A stretch of 64,000 nt of DNA from Xylocopa sonorina. Lineage: Eukaryota; Arthropoda; Insecta; Hymenoptera; Apidae. The notes beneath the pieces were generated by a model. It was not told the DNA's origin. It ran no database searches and worked only from the letters and a program-made list of their open reading frames with translations. Both the position numbers and the translations under genes were made by a program. The stretch covers positions 5,708,501-5,772,500 of the forward strand of contig NC_135199.1 of the NCBI RefSeq assembly GCF_050948175.1. Direction: 5' to 3'. Shown here piece after piece: positions 1-13,546 of this stretch (its first letter is position 1; each line of letters opens with the position of its first letter).

Positions 1-3000
1 TGGCGGGTCGGCCCCTGCGAAATCGTCGGATACATTCAATTTTTCGTACCGCCACACCGGCGATTATCGCGGATCTAATTAGCCGTTCAGCGTCAGCCAA
101 CTGCGAAACGAGAGACGGGATTCGATGGGTAATAATCGACGATATCGTGTCCGCGTTAACGGCTGGTCGATCAAATTCATCGATTTCCATTGATAAACAC
201 CGTTCTGGGCGGACGATCTGGATAACCGCTTTAAAGGGTTGACGAGGAGTTCTTCGACAACTCCAGTGTTATCGTTCAGGTTACTTAATTCGAATCTACG
301 AGTACCACCGTGGATCGTGTACCATTTATTCTAGTCTTGTGCTGTTGAGATATTAAAAAATGGCAATCTGTTCGTTGAAATAATTGCAAGATCGCAATGA
401 GCGCGCAGTAAGGCTGCGTGGTCTCCATTGTGAAACTAGCCTCGTTCGAGCTGGACAAAAGCGGGAAACGACGGAGGGAAAGAAACGCAGAAAGTCGTGG
501 AAAGAGTTTTAAAGAGCCGTGCGCACGGTTTGCCAGAGATTTACGGGTCGGCTCGGTAACGAAGGCGACTCATCAGCATCGATAATGGCGGCATTAAGCG
601 CCACGGGCCTTTTGTGTCCGTCTCGGGGCCGAAGTGAGCGGGTTCGCGAACGGTCAATCAATTTAATTACTCGTTCGAGCGAGCCGAGCGTTTATCAGAA
701 TGCCGCGCGACGAGAGAGCTATTGCTCGAGTGACTCGTCTGCCCTAATAGCACTAAATCTCCTTCAAGAACGGCCAGCTCGAAAATTGCAGGCTGAAAAA
801 GAGAAGCCCCGCGACGTCGTTCGTAAGCAACCGCATTGGCTGACCGCGAACGGATTACTTAATCGTATTTCGCGAGGTGGATCTCGTTTTATGGAGCACC
901 GTGCGACTAAGTCTAACGACTTGACAAACAGTGGAGCCTCGCGACGCGGATTATCCACTCGCATTTACGAGGGTATTCAATTTTACTCGTAACGTCCGTT
1001 TCAATTTATAATATCGAACGAACAGCAATTATTTGATTAAGCATCGTATAATTCAATATAAATCAAACGAAAGGTGCGAAGCTAACAAGCGATTTGGATT
1101 GTTATCCGCGCTGCTGTGGAGATCGCTTGTAAAATCGGTACAATTCTAATCGGACGTCGTAACCGGTTGAAAGTCAAACTTAGCTACGTTTTTTTGTTGT
1201 TGTTCGACGCGAGCAAGAGCCTGAAGCGAACGGATTCCGCGGTTTTCATCGACTCTCAGCATTCAGCAATAACGCGTCTTAATTACGGTTATTGGCGCCG
1301 GATATGCTAAAACAGCCGAGATTTTCCGATCCGTGAATATTACCGGAGCGCATTAATTGCGAAAGCGGTGCCGCGCGTACAGGGGGTCGCTCGTACGACG
1401 TTGCTTTACGACTATCTTAAAAGCAACGGGGATACGATGAAATCGGTGAGCTAGTCTTCGTTGTAATTTTACGAGCGTTGCTCAATGATACGCCGTGGAA
1501 AAAATCGGCGGAGTGACTAGCGTGAATTGGCCTGTAATCACCTCATCAGTCGCATTCCCACAACTCACTGCAACGCGGTTATTTAAAACGCGAGGCGGTA
1601 TTGACTCGCGCGAGCCAGCGAAAAAGAAAGGAACGATTACACGGATGCAATTTTCCTGGCGCTAGAGACGCGTGATCCCGTTGGCCGCCGCCGGACTAAC
1701 TACGTAACCGCGCGAAGGGGGCTCTTTCTTTTTAAATAAACAGCGAACGCGATTGGAAAGCGGAGATTTTAGGTCTAGATAAATATCTGAGATTTAGTGG
1801 ACAAGTTTATGCGCTCGATTATATCACGTGCGAATAAATCACATATACGTAACGCATCCGTAGAAGAAACAGAGTTCGTATGGAAAAAAGTATTTGAGAA
1901 ATCCTTAACAGTGATTCGATGAAAACTCGAGAACCAATCGCGTGGAGCACGAAGGATAAAAGGAATCTCGACGCGATTAAAAACGCTTGGCGTCTTGTAA
2001 ATCCGATCGAAGCGGTTAAGGTGAACAATTATAAAGGAATTAAAGAGGGATTAGCGTTCGCCTCCTCGAGAGAGCGAGCAACCCGAGCGTGGCTGAATTA
2101 GAGGCTGGACACACGCTCGCGTACCCACGTCACGAGTCCGATCCGCAGATATGGCAAACGAGCTTATTATAGCAGTCAATTGTGGCATTGTTCGCGCGCC
2201 TCTAACGACGTCGATTTGCATAACGCGTACACCGCGCGCTCGCTCCGCCTCTTACGTAAGATTAACCATTTTTCTTCTCTATTTTTGCTCCCCGCGATAG
2301 AGAGAAGGATGTGCAGAAGGAGAGAAGGAACGGCGACGCGACGCGTTTATTGATTTTCGATCGCAGCAGAGGAGAAGAGCAACGCGCGCGCCCTCCCCAG
2401 TTGGATACGCGGCCGTTGAGTGCCACGCCTTGAAAAAAATGATTAGCGTCGGATGGTATGCGAAACCAGATACCGGAATCGCTGGAATCCGTGGGCAGTT
2501 TCGCGCGATGTCTGCCGCCAGTGATGTCCCCGCATATAATTAAGCGCGGCTGGCCTGCTTGGCCGTTTTCATTCGCCTTTAAAACGCGCGTCGCCGTTTC
2601 GAACGTGGCTCGCGCGCGCTGCGATCGCCAGGCGTTATTGTGCCCAGCGGAGAATGTAATTGCATCGTGATTTAATGAACGCCCAGACGCGAGGCGGGGC
2701 GGGCCGTAAACCACGTTTTAACCACGGCTGAAGGATTATCGGTGGAGCGACCGCGAGCTGTATAAATTTGATCGCACGCCGTAGGAATGCTCTCGCGGCT
2801 TTTAAAGGAGGCCCCCGTTCGGCTGCCTCGACCAGAGGAATTTAATTGTCAACGAGGACGACGCGCGAGGGATTTTCCACGCGTCCAGCCAGCCTGGGCT
2901 CAGCTCGATTTCTTTCCTTTTCTTTTTTTCTCTCCCCGTGCCAACCGGTTTTGATAGACGTCGCGAGCGGATCCCGATAATCACGCGCGTCCTTGTCGCC

Positions 3001-3963
3001 TAGCGGTGACTTATCGATCACGCTAAACGCCGCGGCTATTTAATCCTCGTTTATTTAAACTTATCATCGAGAGGGAACCCGTTCGCTTCGCGGCTTTCTT
3101 TCCGCGGATCGAACGATCGAGACACTCCGCTTCCGACGCCTGCCAACTTGAATCAATAGACGCCGTTCCCTTTACTCGCGGATCAAACATTTATTTATTT
3201 ACTTAGCAACGGCGCTCGTTTCGTACGGCGAAACGAGCTGGCTAAATAATCTGCGCAAGTCACATCGGCGAAATATAGAATATTTGAATAATAGAATGGA
3301 AGATAGATGAGAGATTAACCAACTCGCGAATTCTATTAACATATGCGCAAGCAAAGGTAGAGCTTCTGTATGATCTAGAATTCGCTTCAATAACACTTTT
3401 TAAAACCAAAATAAGAACGTTCTGCTTAATAATCTAGCGAAACTTGAATCAATCGAAAGAAGAGCTTGCACACTTATGATCGCCTCAGGATTTCGACAAA
3501 ATTGTCAAGCCAGAACTTAATACCAGCGTTTCGTAGCCAGGCTTTGACGAACCGATATCGTCCTATTTCACGTCCGAGCGAGGCCGCGTAATAAATATTC
3601 AGGAGGCTTCCGGCCGTGGATTGTCGCGGAATACCGACCACTGGGATGCGACGTTGTAACGCAGTCGAGTTTCATAAACAACGAAGCCGTGTACCGGCAG
3701 GTTGGTTAGTTATGATCCTTCAGGAGGCCTGGTGGCTGCGGTACGCTGGCCAGTAACGAAAGACGGATGGCGTACGGCACCGTGGAAGAAGCGAGAGGTG
3801 GAGACGACGACGACGAGGACGATGAAGAAGAAGAAGCCTCGAAGAGAAGGCGTAGTCGTGCCGCGCGCGCGACCTTTAAAATTTTCTTGCGGTCCTCGTA
3901 CGTGGCGGGTTTACACGCTTGGCCAACACCTGCGCCTCCTCGCGATCACGTTACTCGGCTTCA
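1..3963. other. Non-coding stretch, no recognisable gene
   Basis: No open frame here resembles a known protein. The longest frames overlap on opposite strands, which fits chance in CpG-rich DNA. A POU octamer in reverse orientation (ATTTGCAT) lies at 2214-2221 and a TATA-like motif at 2761-2768. No tandem repeat, tRNA or transposon end was seen. This could be intergenic DNA or part of a large intron. Confidence 0.5.
2761..2768 (+). promoter_or_regulatory. TATA-like motif (TATAAATT)
   Basis: TATAAATT lies directly after a GC-rich stretch (ccgcgagctg). No clear insect initiator (TCAGT-like) was seen about 30 bases downstream and no gene follows, so this may well be a chance match. Confidence 0.1.
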
Positions 3964-4617
3964 CGCGTACTGGTTTAACATTTCTGTTGATGTCTGCCTG
4001 GATTTCGCGATTCGCCTGTGAAACAGTGCTGAGAGGATCGCGATCGACTTCCTTCCGCGACAAATCGACAGGAAACAATCGCGTGATTGTGAAAATTCCT
4101 AGATTGGCTTCATCTCCACGTATGTGGGTCAATACAGGAGACACTGAGTCATCGAGATGCAATAGAATTCACGACGTCTAATTAAAAATTTGTACGAAGA
4201 CAAGAAGTAGTTGGAGCCGATCGCGAATCGACTCCCGAATAAAGCTGTAACTCGAGATCGCAAAACAGCTGCACTGGTGGAGAAAGAATCGCGTACCAAT
4301 TTAACGTTTCTGACGATGTCTGCCTGGATTTCGCGATTCGCCTGTGAAACAGTGCTGAGAGGGTCGCGATCGACTTCCTTCCGCGACAAATCGACAGGAA
4401 ACAATCGCGTGATTGTGAAAATTCCTAGATTGGCTTCATCTCCACGTATGTGGGTCAATACAGGAGACACTGAGTCATCGAGATGCAATAGAATTCACGA
4501 CGTCTAATTAAAAATTTGTACGAAGACAAGAAGCAGTTGGAGCCGATCGCGAATCGACTCCCGAATAAAGCTGTAACTCGAGATCGCAAAAAAGTTGTAT
4601 TGGTGGACAAAGAATCG
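3964..4617. repeat. Tandem duplication, unit about 326 bp, 2 copies
   Basis: The block beginning tgtctgcctggatttcgcg occurs at 3991 and again at 4317, an offset of 326 bases. The copies stay aligned from the shared cgcgtac (3964 and 4290) to the shared agaatcg (ending 4291 and 4617), with few substitutions. Matching reverse-strand open frames occur in both copies because the sequence is duplicated; they begin at TTG, not ATG, and match no known protein. Each unit contains GTCGCG and CGCGAC about 13 bases apart, a possible short stem. High identity suggests a fairly recent duplication. Confidence 0.95.
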
Positions 4618-5398
4618 ATTGATTAGTCAATTAAAACCTCCTGGGCAATTGACGGTGCTCCTCAACGTCGAATCGCGTGCTGCGCGCGGGACAGCGAATA
4701 AAAACAAGCTTGGGCGAGGCGCTTCCGAGCGATCGGTTGATCGACAAGAAAAGCAGCGAAACTGCACTGCACCTTGGTTCGTTCGAACGCGTTCTGCACC
4801 CCACGCGATACGCGAACGTTTCGTCGCGAGGAAAAAGGGTCGTTCGCGACGATGAGGGGGATGAACGGCGTTCAATCAGGAGCGTACGACTTAACGGACA
4901 CTTTGGTACGTGGCGTTCGCCGCGTATGGACAAATGCAAGTCGACGGCCCGTTCGAGGTAAGCAAAAGTCAGCAACGACGACGAGCACGACGACGACAAG
5001 CAGCGAGCCAGTAACAACCCGTAAAAGCGCACGGTAGCGCGTTAATTAAACGCGAGCGATTAGTTAGCGGCAGTTAATTATATAGATTAATATGCAAATG
5101 AGTGCTGCGTCCCTCTCCCGCCTGGTGGCTTGGCGAAGGTAGACGCGAAGCGCAACCAAGTCCACCGTTCTGATTACATTACCCTACAGAACCCTCCTCC
5201 TGCCACGACTCCCATCGCCCACTCGGTTTTCCTTCGTTGCGCTACCACGCGATGCATCCTTTGAATAAGAGATACTGGTAATTAATCTGGGTAACCCTCT
5301 CGATGGCGTCTCGACAGGGCCTTCTGTAACGGGTTTCTCTGCGTTAGGAACGTTCGCTTGGAGATCGCGAATCGAGGCGAGAATAGAGGCCCAATGAA
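4618..5398. other. Non-coding stretch between arrays
   Basis: There is no recognisable gene. A near-consensus splice donor (GAG|GTAAGC) is at 4955-4963, preceded by a short frame opening at an ATG at 4852 that I do not recognise. A perfect POU octamer ATGCAAAT is at 5092-5099, next to TAATTA-type sequence. Confidence 0.4.
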
Positions 5399-5689
5399 CT
5401 TTATTTTTAATTTTGCGAATCTACATACGTGCTAGAATCCCAATGAAAGTTGCGTTTACTACTACGAGTTTCGCTTTCAAGCTCTTTATTTTCAATTTTG
5501 CGAATCTACATACGTGCTAGAATCCCAATGAAAGTAGCGTTTACTACTACGAGTTTCGTTTTCGAGCTCTTTATTTTTAATTTTGCGAATCTACATACGA
5601 GCTAGAATCTCAATGAAAGTTACGTTCACTATTACGAGTTTCGCTTTCAAGCTCTTTAATTTTAATTTCGCGAATTTATATACGTGCTG
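5399..5689. repeat. Minisatellite, 85-bp unit, about 3.4 copies
   Basis: The word ctttatt followed by an A/T run and gcgaatctacatacg starts at 5399, 5484, 5569 and, diverged, at 5654, giving a constant 85-base period. Units also share caatgaaagt and tttactactacgagtttcg. Copies differ by scattered substitutions only. The last copy is partial and ends near tatacgtgctga. The period is not a multiple of three and no frame spans the array, so a coding origin is unlikely. Confidence 0.96.
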
Positions 5690-8600
5690 AGGACGTGCTA
5701 TGGACTGCGAGAAAATCGTGGCCAGTCGATGGAGTTATAATCGTCCAAGAGAACGGGCGTTAGTGAAGGTTTTTTTTTTCAACCAGTGTCACTTGGTGGA
5801 GCGCGTGCGACACGATGTCGCAGTTCATACATAATCGAGCGGACGAATTAGAATGGTAGATTGACAAATCGGACTGCTGTTTACCGTAAATTGGCCGAAC
5901 GCGGTCCCGCCGAGCCCATTAATTATCGCTAATGAAATCCAATTAGAACTTCTCAATACGTGTCGCGACGGGTCCATTACTGTTGCAAGAGAGTTCGCGG
6001 TGGCTGCCTCTAAAGCGAGCGTCGCGCAAAAACGTGACGCTGCATTGATCGCGCGGCAGAAAATCGCGGGGAACCAGATTTCACGTGTCTAACCGTCTCC
6101 TGCTTGCACGTCTGATCATTGTATATGCCATTCGTTGTCATTTTGAAGAAGCTTCGTCGAACGAACGAGCTTAAGTACGAATCGATCCGTCCACAGATCT
6201 TCGCGATCGCTTAAACTCCAACCGTGGTAACGCGGATACTCACGGGTGGACAGCGTGCGTGCAACGAGATGCATAACTCACGGAGCAAAGTGCTCGCGCG
6301 TTCTAATTAAATTTATTCATTTTTTCATTTTTTCCCGCGCTGGTAAAGAAATGAATCTGCATAAAGTTGTGCTCGGAATGCGATCTTAAGTACCATCAAC
6401 GATCACTCTAGTTTATCGTGTATCAAAAAAACGGAGGAAAAACCTAGCGCATAAAAATACAGCACGATATTAATGATATATACACTTGATAGAGTACAAT
6501 ATAATTAAATAGCATTAGGTTTAACGAGTAACCTATCAGTGAAATGGATAAGAGGTAATTAATGAACTAGTACAAGGTTCCAACTACTCGTCGCCGGTAG
6601 CTACGCGTCTCCTTCGCTCCGTGGAAACGTCAAAAAAACGTGTATCCATCTTCCTAGAATATCCAACGAACATAAACTTGACGAGTATCAGCATTCGAGG
6701 AACTAGAAACACGCGTCTCGTCTCCATATTTAGCAAGGATTTATAAACGAGAAAAAAAACGAAAGAATCGTGTGTACTCGCCATAGTCGAAGTGAAACAA
6801 ACACGGATCGGCTGTCAACGGGAACGTTAAACTGTCGCGTACTCGTCGACGGTTAAAATTCCCGCCTATCAAACGAGGATCCTCGAAGGAGGCAGCAGGT
6901 GAAGGAGACGCGGGGACGAGGCGCAAGCTTTGACGACAGGTAGACACGTCGGTGTCCGATCTTATAAACTGAAAGCCCTGGGAAGATGGGCCCAGCGCCT
7001 TAGTGTACCTCATGTAACTAACATTAGATGCATAATGCATGGATAAGGTGGCCGGGCTAGGTGTCGCAGCGACAAGACTCTACGACTCTCGACGCCCCTC
7101 GTGTTGCATCGTGCCAGCAACGAGCGCAGCCCGTCTCCGGATGTTGTTACCAATATACATCGACGCCATTTTAAAATACAATCGCGCGCCGCGTCCGAGT
7201 TCCCGCGGCGATGCACGTGAACGAGCAGCGGCTTCGAAATTGAAATTTACAGTACCCGAGCGCGACTTTTCGAACGACCGCAATTGCGACGGTCAAGCGT
7301 CGATCCAACGAACGGGAGACGAGATCGCGTTACGAAACGTTTGCGCGAGAAAATGTACGAAAGAAGCACGGAAACGTGCGCGTAGAAAGAAGAGAAGGGA
7401 AGCGTACGGGGAGAAAAGAAAGTGCGGTAGTCGAACGAGATAGAGTTGGAAGCGGATAGAACGGCGGTAGCAGAGTGAGGAAGATGTTAGAACGATATGA
7501 AAATGCGACGCTGTGGAGATTTGAATAAACTGCCCGATCAGATTCGAATAAATTAGACAAAGCGGTTGAACGTACGCGAATACTTCTTTGGACAGGGGTT
7601 ACACGTAACCAGTAGCAGCGGGCAACAACAGGTCCGTGGCCAACTAGCGGAGGCAGCCCAGCCGTGGCCGATAACGTTTTTCACGGGACAGAAAACAGTG
7701 TGCACTTATAGTACAGCGGGTCGTCCACGTGAGATCTTGGCCGATAGAGCGTTGTAAACCATTGTAATGGTAATACGCGGCGCGCGCGGCCACCGATACA
7801 CATCACCCCCGCGGCAGCTACCCTGTGTCGCGAAACTCTGTGTCCCCGTGGCTACGTAATCGTCGCGTGTTACGTCGCGGTCGTGGACACGGTCCTCACT
7901 CTTCGTTCAGCGTCGATCGATTCGCAGAGAAGAGCTGCGCGATGCATAGACCAGCGACGTGGCGCACGGCGATAAGCGAAAAGAATTTCGAAACTAACCG
8001 AACAACAAACGCTCGACAAGCATTTACGTAACAGTTAAACGTACGCGTACAACTACAAGCGAAACTGTACTTCGTAGTCGTCGCTGACAGCCAACGCACG
8101 CATCCAAGTACCGGAAACGGTGCGTCAAGTCGGAGGCTGTCGCGACACGGCAGCGCAAGAGGAGGAAGTAAGCGAAGAAAAAAGGGAAAAAAACGACTGT
8201 AGCATCGGCAACAAGTTCTAGCAGCGTCGCTAGATATTACAGGGGTGCACACGCAGCGTCCGCTTGGTTCGTGTTCCACCATTCCAGCCGAGTGATTCTA
8301 AATCGATTTGTCAGGACGTCGAGACACGAACGTCCGCGGGACAACGTTAAGGGCGCAAGCCCGCCGCGGCAACAATCGCGGAACGGGCCGGAAGCGGCGG
8401 CGGTGAACGCACCGCGGCGCGTTGTACGCGTTGGTACAACAGCCGAGTACCGGCGGACGCTTTCCACGGGTACGGACAGCTAACAACCGCGCTGCCCATT
8501 GTGGAAGACGGGACCAACCGGCTGACTTTTACAAAGTGGACGCATAACAAATGCCCGGCACGCATACATTAGCCCGCATTAATACCTGCTTGGATTTATT

Positions 8601-9762
8601 AATGCCCATATTATATTCATGCGTTGCTACGAGTTACGGCGCGATGCATTGCGCTGGGGCATGCGCCAAGTCCCGATGATATATCCAACCGTCGCGCTCA
8701 CTCCATTGTTCGAACTCTGCTCACTCTCTTTCTTTCTCTTTCCCTCTACTTCGAGACACCCCTGGTACACCCTCTCTCCTCATCCCTCCCGTTACAGACT
8801 CCTCGTTCTTTCGCATGAACGTTCTTTCAGCTGGTTTGTACATACCCACGGAACCGTACGAGCTGGTTGTACCTCTCTCGATTCGCAATAAGTCTACCGT
8901 TGACTACCGTTCGGCCTTAAACGCGAGGCCAACCGCCTCGTGTCGGCGAAATTCTCCCTATCACTCGGATAAGATTGCGGGATAGGTGTTCCTCGGATAA
9001 GTCCGCGGGACGAAATGTTTCTTCGTGTAAAGAAAAAAAAAGAACACGTTCGCATGGTATCGCGCGCGTGTCCAAGTAGAATGACGACGGCGATAAGTCG
9101 GACAGGTTCGCTTATAGGTGGTTTCAATGGGTCGATAACTCTGTCGATTCTTCTTTTATACGTTATTGTTGGAGGCAGAGGACATCGCGGAGGTAGATAA
9201 GGCCCAGAGAACACCCTGGGCTCGGACGATAGCGGACCCAGGCGTTTTCCTACGAACAATCGCTGCGCGGAAGGGCAAACGTACGGACTACCTGCTACCT
9301 CCCATGGGAGGGTGAATCATGTACGATCGAGAATTATCACCAAATTATTGTCACGAGATATACGCCCACGTGCGCGGTGTATCTGTTTTCACTTGGCTCT
9401 CGAATGTATCGCGCGGACGGTGTACACAGAATGGTCTTTAAAACGGAATGGGCTTTAAAGCAAAGCTAACGTCCTGGTAGACATCGTAACTGTAAAACTC
9501 CATGGCTCACCGTCAGAGCGGAATAGTCGCGTTAACAAATCCTTTTCGCGTATCCCCGGCGTTTTCTGCGCTGAAGGATTAGGAACTGTCTCGCAGCAGG
9601 CTCGTTAAAAGTTATTGGAAGCACTGTTCAATGGCGCCTTCGAGGGGTAAGCGAGAATGCAAGAGGACGTGTACGATGTGGCACTTCTTCGCGAAGAGAC
9701 TTCTTCGTGAAGTGGAACCAGAGTCTCTGATCTGCTGCCAAAACTTTTTCTACCTTCCTTTA
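5690..9762. other. Non-coding stretch, no recognisable gene
   Basis: Nothing recognisable was found. There is a T10 tract at 5770-5779, an AT-richer patch near 6300-6580, and CpG-rich DNA from about 6780 to 8500 where many overlapping chance frames arise on both strands. No tandem repeat or transposon terminus was seen. Confidence 0.4.
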
Positions 9763-10231
9763 TCTCTCGTTTCGTGTAGCGAGCAGTATCAGCTTCTTCG
9801 CGACAGTAAATTACCGTCAACCACTTGCTTCTACTTGTTACACCCTGTAACAAGTAAAACTACGCGATCTCCCGCAAATGGTTGCAAGAACGAACAAAAT
9901 TTCGATCAACAACCCCCAAGCCCCTCTCGTTCCACGTAGCGAGCAATATCAACTTCTTCGCAACAATAAATTACCGTCAACCACTTGCTTCTACTTGTTA
10001 CAACCTGTAACAAGTAAAACTACGCGATCTCCCGCAAATGGTTGCAAGAACGAACAAAATTTCGATCAACAACCCCCAAGCTCCTCTCGTTCCACGCAGC
10101 GAGCAATATCAACTTCTTCGCAACAATAAATTACCGTCAACCACTTGTTACACCCTGTAACAAGTAAAACTACGCGATCTCCCGCAAATAGTTGCAGAAA
10201 CGAACAAAATTTCGATCAACAACCCCAAGCT
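9763..10231. repeat. Minisatellite, 160-bp unit, 3 copies, with an internal hairpin
   Basis: gagcartatc begins at 9781, 9941 and 10101, a constant 160-base period. The third copy lacks about 10 bases between two cttg direct repeats, so it looks like a slippage deletion. Each unit holds an inverted repeat: tacttgttac, a 5-base spacer, then gtaacaagta (arms 9832-9841 and 9847-9856; 9992-10001 and 10007-10016; a nine-base version at 10143-10151 and 10157-10165). The open frames over this array come from the repeat and resemble no known protein. Confidence 0.96.
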
Positions 10232-10693
10232 TAATGATCGATCGTACGATCTTTGGCTCATCGCGTCGCGCGGCAGCACGAAGCGTGTACGTATCTCCTC
10301 TGCATTTCCTCGTACAAGCGGCGGCCTTGTTAGCGGCAGTCAATAGGTCCGCCCAGCCACCGTGGGACCCGCGATCTATAAGGACGGGGACCACGCGAAC
10401 TTGCACTTTAGCGTGCGACGTGCTCCTCTCGCGGCGATAACAAACGCGGCACGTCGTGCGCTCGAGCGTGTGTCTGACTGCTCGCTCGCTGCCTCCGTGC
10501 GTACTCGCCGCCGCGACGCGAACAAATATAAATGCACTCGCTTCGCGACGAGGACAGCGCGCGTGGTTTAGGTGGCGATTCAATGGGTGTACGCGCGCGA
10601 CGGGGCGAGGCGGAGGGTGAACGCGTGCAGGGATCAATAAAGGTGGCTCGATGGCGGAAGTGATGCATGGATCCGCGCGACGTGCTTGACATC

Positions 10694-10707
10694 GTCGACG
10701 CGTCGAC
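10694..10707. repeat. Perfect 14-bp palindrome
   Basis: GTCGACGCGTCGAC reads identically on both strands. It has no spacer, so it is more like a dimeric binding-site shape than a hairpin. It lies in CpG-dense DNA where such words are commoner than average. Confidence 0.5.
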
Positions 10708-11549
10708 ACTCGTTAACCGTAACACCGCGCGTTTGGCTCGTCTTTGACTCGAGCAGACGTGGACGCACCGCGTGGCGGAGGTTACTCTCGGATGTCCACG
10801 TGGTGGTAACGCGGATGGACGGTGGCTGTTATTCGAGGTCGCGTATGCTGGTGAATCTCATTCGAGAAGCGACACGGGCGTCGTGCGAGCGTGATTCACA
10901 TTCGTGGGTCGTTCTTAGGCGAGATTCGTTCGAGAGGATCGCGTTTGAGTCTATTTGGATTCTGTAACGAGGGACGTATACTTGGCGAGACTCTATCTAC
11001 AGTTTCCAAGAGGATTTTCATTCCAGGATATCCACAGCGCGCCTCTGTCACGTATCGAGGGGATGGGATCGAAATGACTAACAGTGTTGGCGCACAGGTC
11101 TACGCTCGCTCGATCGTTTCGCTAAGTCAACGGACATACGATAGCTGTTCATTAGCGGAAATTGCAGGTGATTTATGAGACAACTCGTCCAACGTATCTA
11201 TAATATTTCTATACCCGTTATCTAAATAATTGCACGCGCGCGATCTACTAAATAGAAATGATCTACGCGATCGACTGGATATCATAACCGTGTCTCACGG
11301 CGAGCAGGAACCTTTTACCTCGATCGATCCCTGTCGCGTATCCGAGCGCCTCAGAACGTTTCAGAAACCAGTAGCAGCATTTCACGCGTCAAACGAACGA
11401 GTTCCACGTTTAACGTGCAACGAGTCCAGTCGCATTCCACTGGTGAACCAAAACGAGCCGCGACTCGGTTGCACTTCGACTTTCGATCTTCATCAGGAAA
11501 GCAACATAGACCTGGCGATGGTCTCGACTATCTGTAGAGGCGAAAAAAC

Positions 11550-11577
11550 ACTCTCTCTCTCCCTCCCTCTCTCTCTG
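11550..11577. repeat. CT microsatellite, interrupted
   Basis: This is a run of CT dinucleotides broken by CCCTCC. The other strand is a GAGA-type purine tract. Confidence 0.85.
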
Positions 11578-13546
11578 GTAAAAGGATAACGTCCGGCTAG
11601 TAAATAACGAAAAGGAGCCGAATAACGCACGACGACGGCGTCCTTAACGAGCGCCACGAACTCGCGCCCCCTTTATCGGCGTCTAATACACTCGCGCGCA
11701 CCTACTTAGCGGCGCGTGCACCACACAGTTGCGCGCCATTAATCGGCGATAAAGCGAGCAACAAGATCGTGGCAATAAAGTGGCCAAAGTTACAGGCGAC
11801 GTCCCAGGCGGCAACAAGCCGCGGAATACGACAAAAAGCCTATCATTATTAACGCGTTAGCATAAATCCCCGGGCGGCGCGCGGTGATTCCGCCGCGGAG
11901 CTGGCAAAAAACCTTTGTCCACGGGCGTAAGTCGCTGCTACTCTCTCTAGGTTGACAATGACCGCCGCCATGGGACCGGTGGGAGCCGTAAACGCTCGTC
12001 GAACACGAGGACGCGGCCACCGCGGAAACTGAAGAGTTACGATCGACCAGAGGCTTACCCTCGCTCTCACCCCGTGTCCTCCCTCTCCGACTCTCGCGTC
12101 CTCTGCGTCTCGCGCGATCGCTCGACAGCCACGAACGAACGGACTTACGATACGTCCCCGGAACTCCGAGGCGAACGCGACAAAAAACGGTACTGGCGGG
12201 TAACGCGGCGAGAGCCACCGTGTGTGACGAGTGAAAAATGCCAGTCGAAGGAAAAACGAGACCAAACGAGACCGTACGAGACGCGCTTCCTGTTGCTTTG
12301 TTGCCCGCTCGCTCTCGATCGCCGCGCGCGAGTCTGCTCGAGGAGCAACGTCGCGATCGCGCTGATTTAGAGCCGCGTTTGGCTGTCGATTTTCGATTTT
12401 TCGTTTCGAATGAATGTGCACTCGTGTTTTTACGGTTGCGACCTTGAATCGGTTTCAAGGATTTTCGTTTGTCGTGTACTGTAACTGGGGATGCATACGC
12501 GAATACTGTGAAATAATCGCAAGGGTTGCGCAATTTTCCTTGAGACAGGATAACGAACAGCTGTTTTGCAAATGATGTCGATGGAAAAGTAGTATAATCT
12601 GGAATAAGAAACGCTGTTCGATCTAACATTATTCATCTATTTATATTCTAGCGGTTTCGCATTCCGTGCGACAGGTGGACAGCGATTTAAAAGGTGAGGT
12701 TCTGAACCCAACTGGGGGTAATAGGAATAGCGTTCTTTGGATTCGATCGGATTCGAAAATTTCTTCGAACCAAGTGCCACGTATTTCGATAAAGACAGCG
12801 TTGTATACAGAGTGGTAATTGCATTATAAATTTACGTAATGGTTGAAAGAAGTTTATAAATATTAAAACAAGTGTGCAAAAAAGTCAATTGATACTTATA
12901 CAAATGCGTAAAATATAATAGCGGCTTACTGTAGACGAACAACGGTAACAGCTGATAATTATAAATCCCTTTTTTTTTCAACAGTTAAACACGTGTTACC
13001 CAAGAGGAATTACATATACAAATTAGAGCGTGGCGTTGCTAACAAATAAAAGAAAAACGGGTGAAAAAGTTAAATATGGATAAGCTGCGTGAATTATAAA
13101 ACACCACCTGCAAATTAATGTGTCACTGAATGTATAAACAACCGTAGATAAAGCCAGTGAATAATTGTCATCGAGCTGGTTCTAATTCAGGTCCACGAAA
13201 CCTGCTATTACGCCGATGATGAATTGCGATATTCATACATTGTTTATCCCGACAAGATTTATATGCTAAAATTAAATAACCACACTTCGCGAGCGTAGAG
13301 TTGGACGAACGAGATCAGGAATAAAATATCCTGCATCTATAATAAAATATCCGTCCCGAGTTCGATTCTTCTGTCATTAACCGTAACGAGACGTGCATAA
13401 TTAACTGTGAGCCACGTCCACCAACAAGCACCGGATGTATGCATCAGCGCTACGTCCAAATAACCGAAATATCACATTATAAATCTTCTTACCAACGTAT
13501 CGTCGCGTTTCCGCTTTCCTTTTAAAAATCGATCGACACGCAAAGC

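Larger units (their letters stand above)
10232..13546. other. CpG-dense then AT-rich non-coding stretch
   Basis: From about 10240 to 12450 the DNA is CpG-dense and carries long overlapping frames, including the longest in the window (minus strand, 11790-12629, 279 codons). None resembles a known family. A perfect 14-bp palindrome lies at 10694-10707 and a CT-rich run at 11550-11577. From about 12640 to 13540 the composition shifts to AT-rich, CpG-poor DNA with very few open frames. Confidence 0.4.

Noticed and set aside
11790..12629. Longest open frame of the window (279 codons, minus strand, true ATG)
   Set aside because: It lies in stop-poor, CpG-dense DNA where a 190-codon frame is open in another register of the same strand and shorter frames are open on the plus strand. 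The translation is Arg/Ser-rich and resembles no family.
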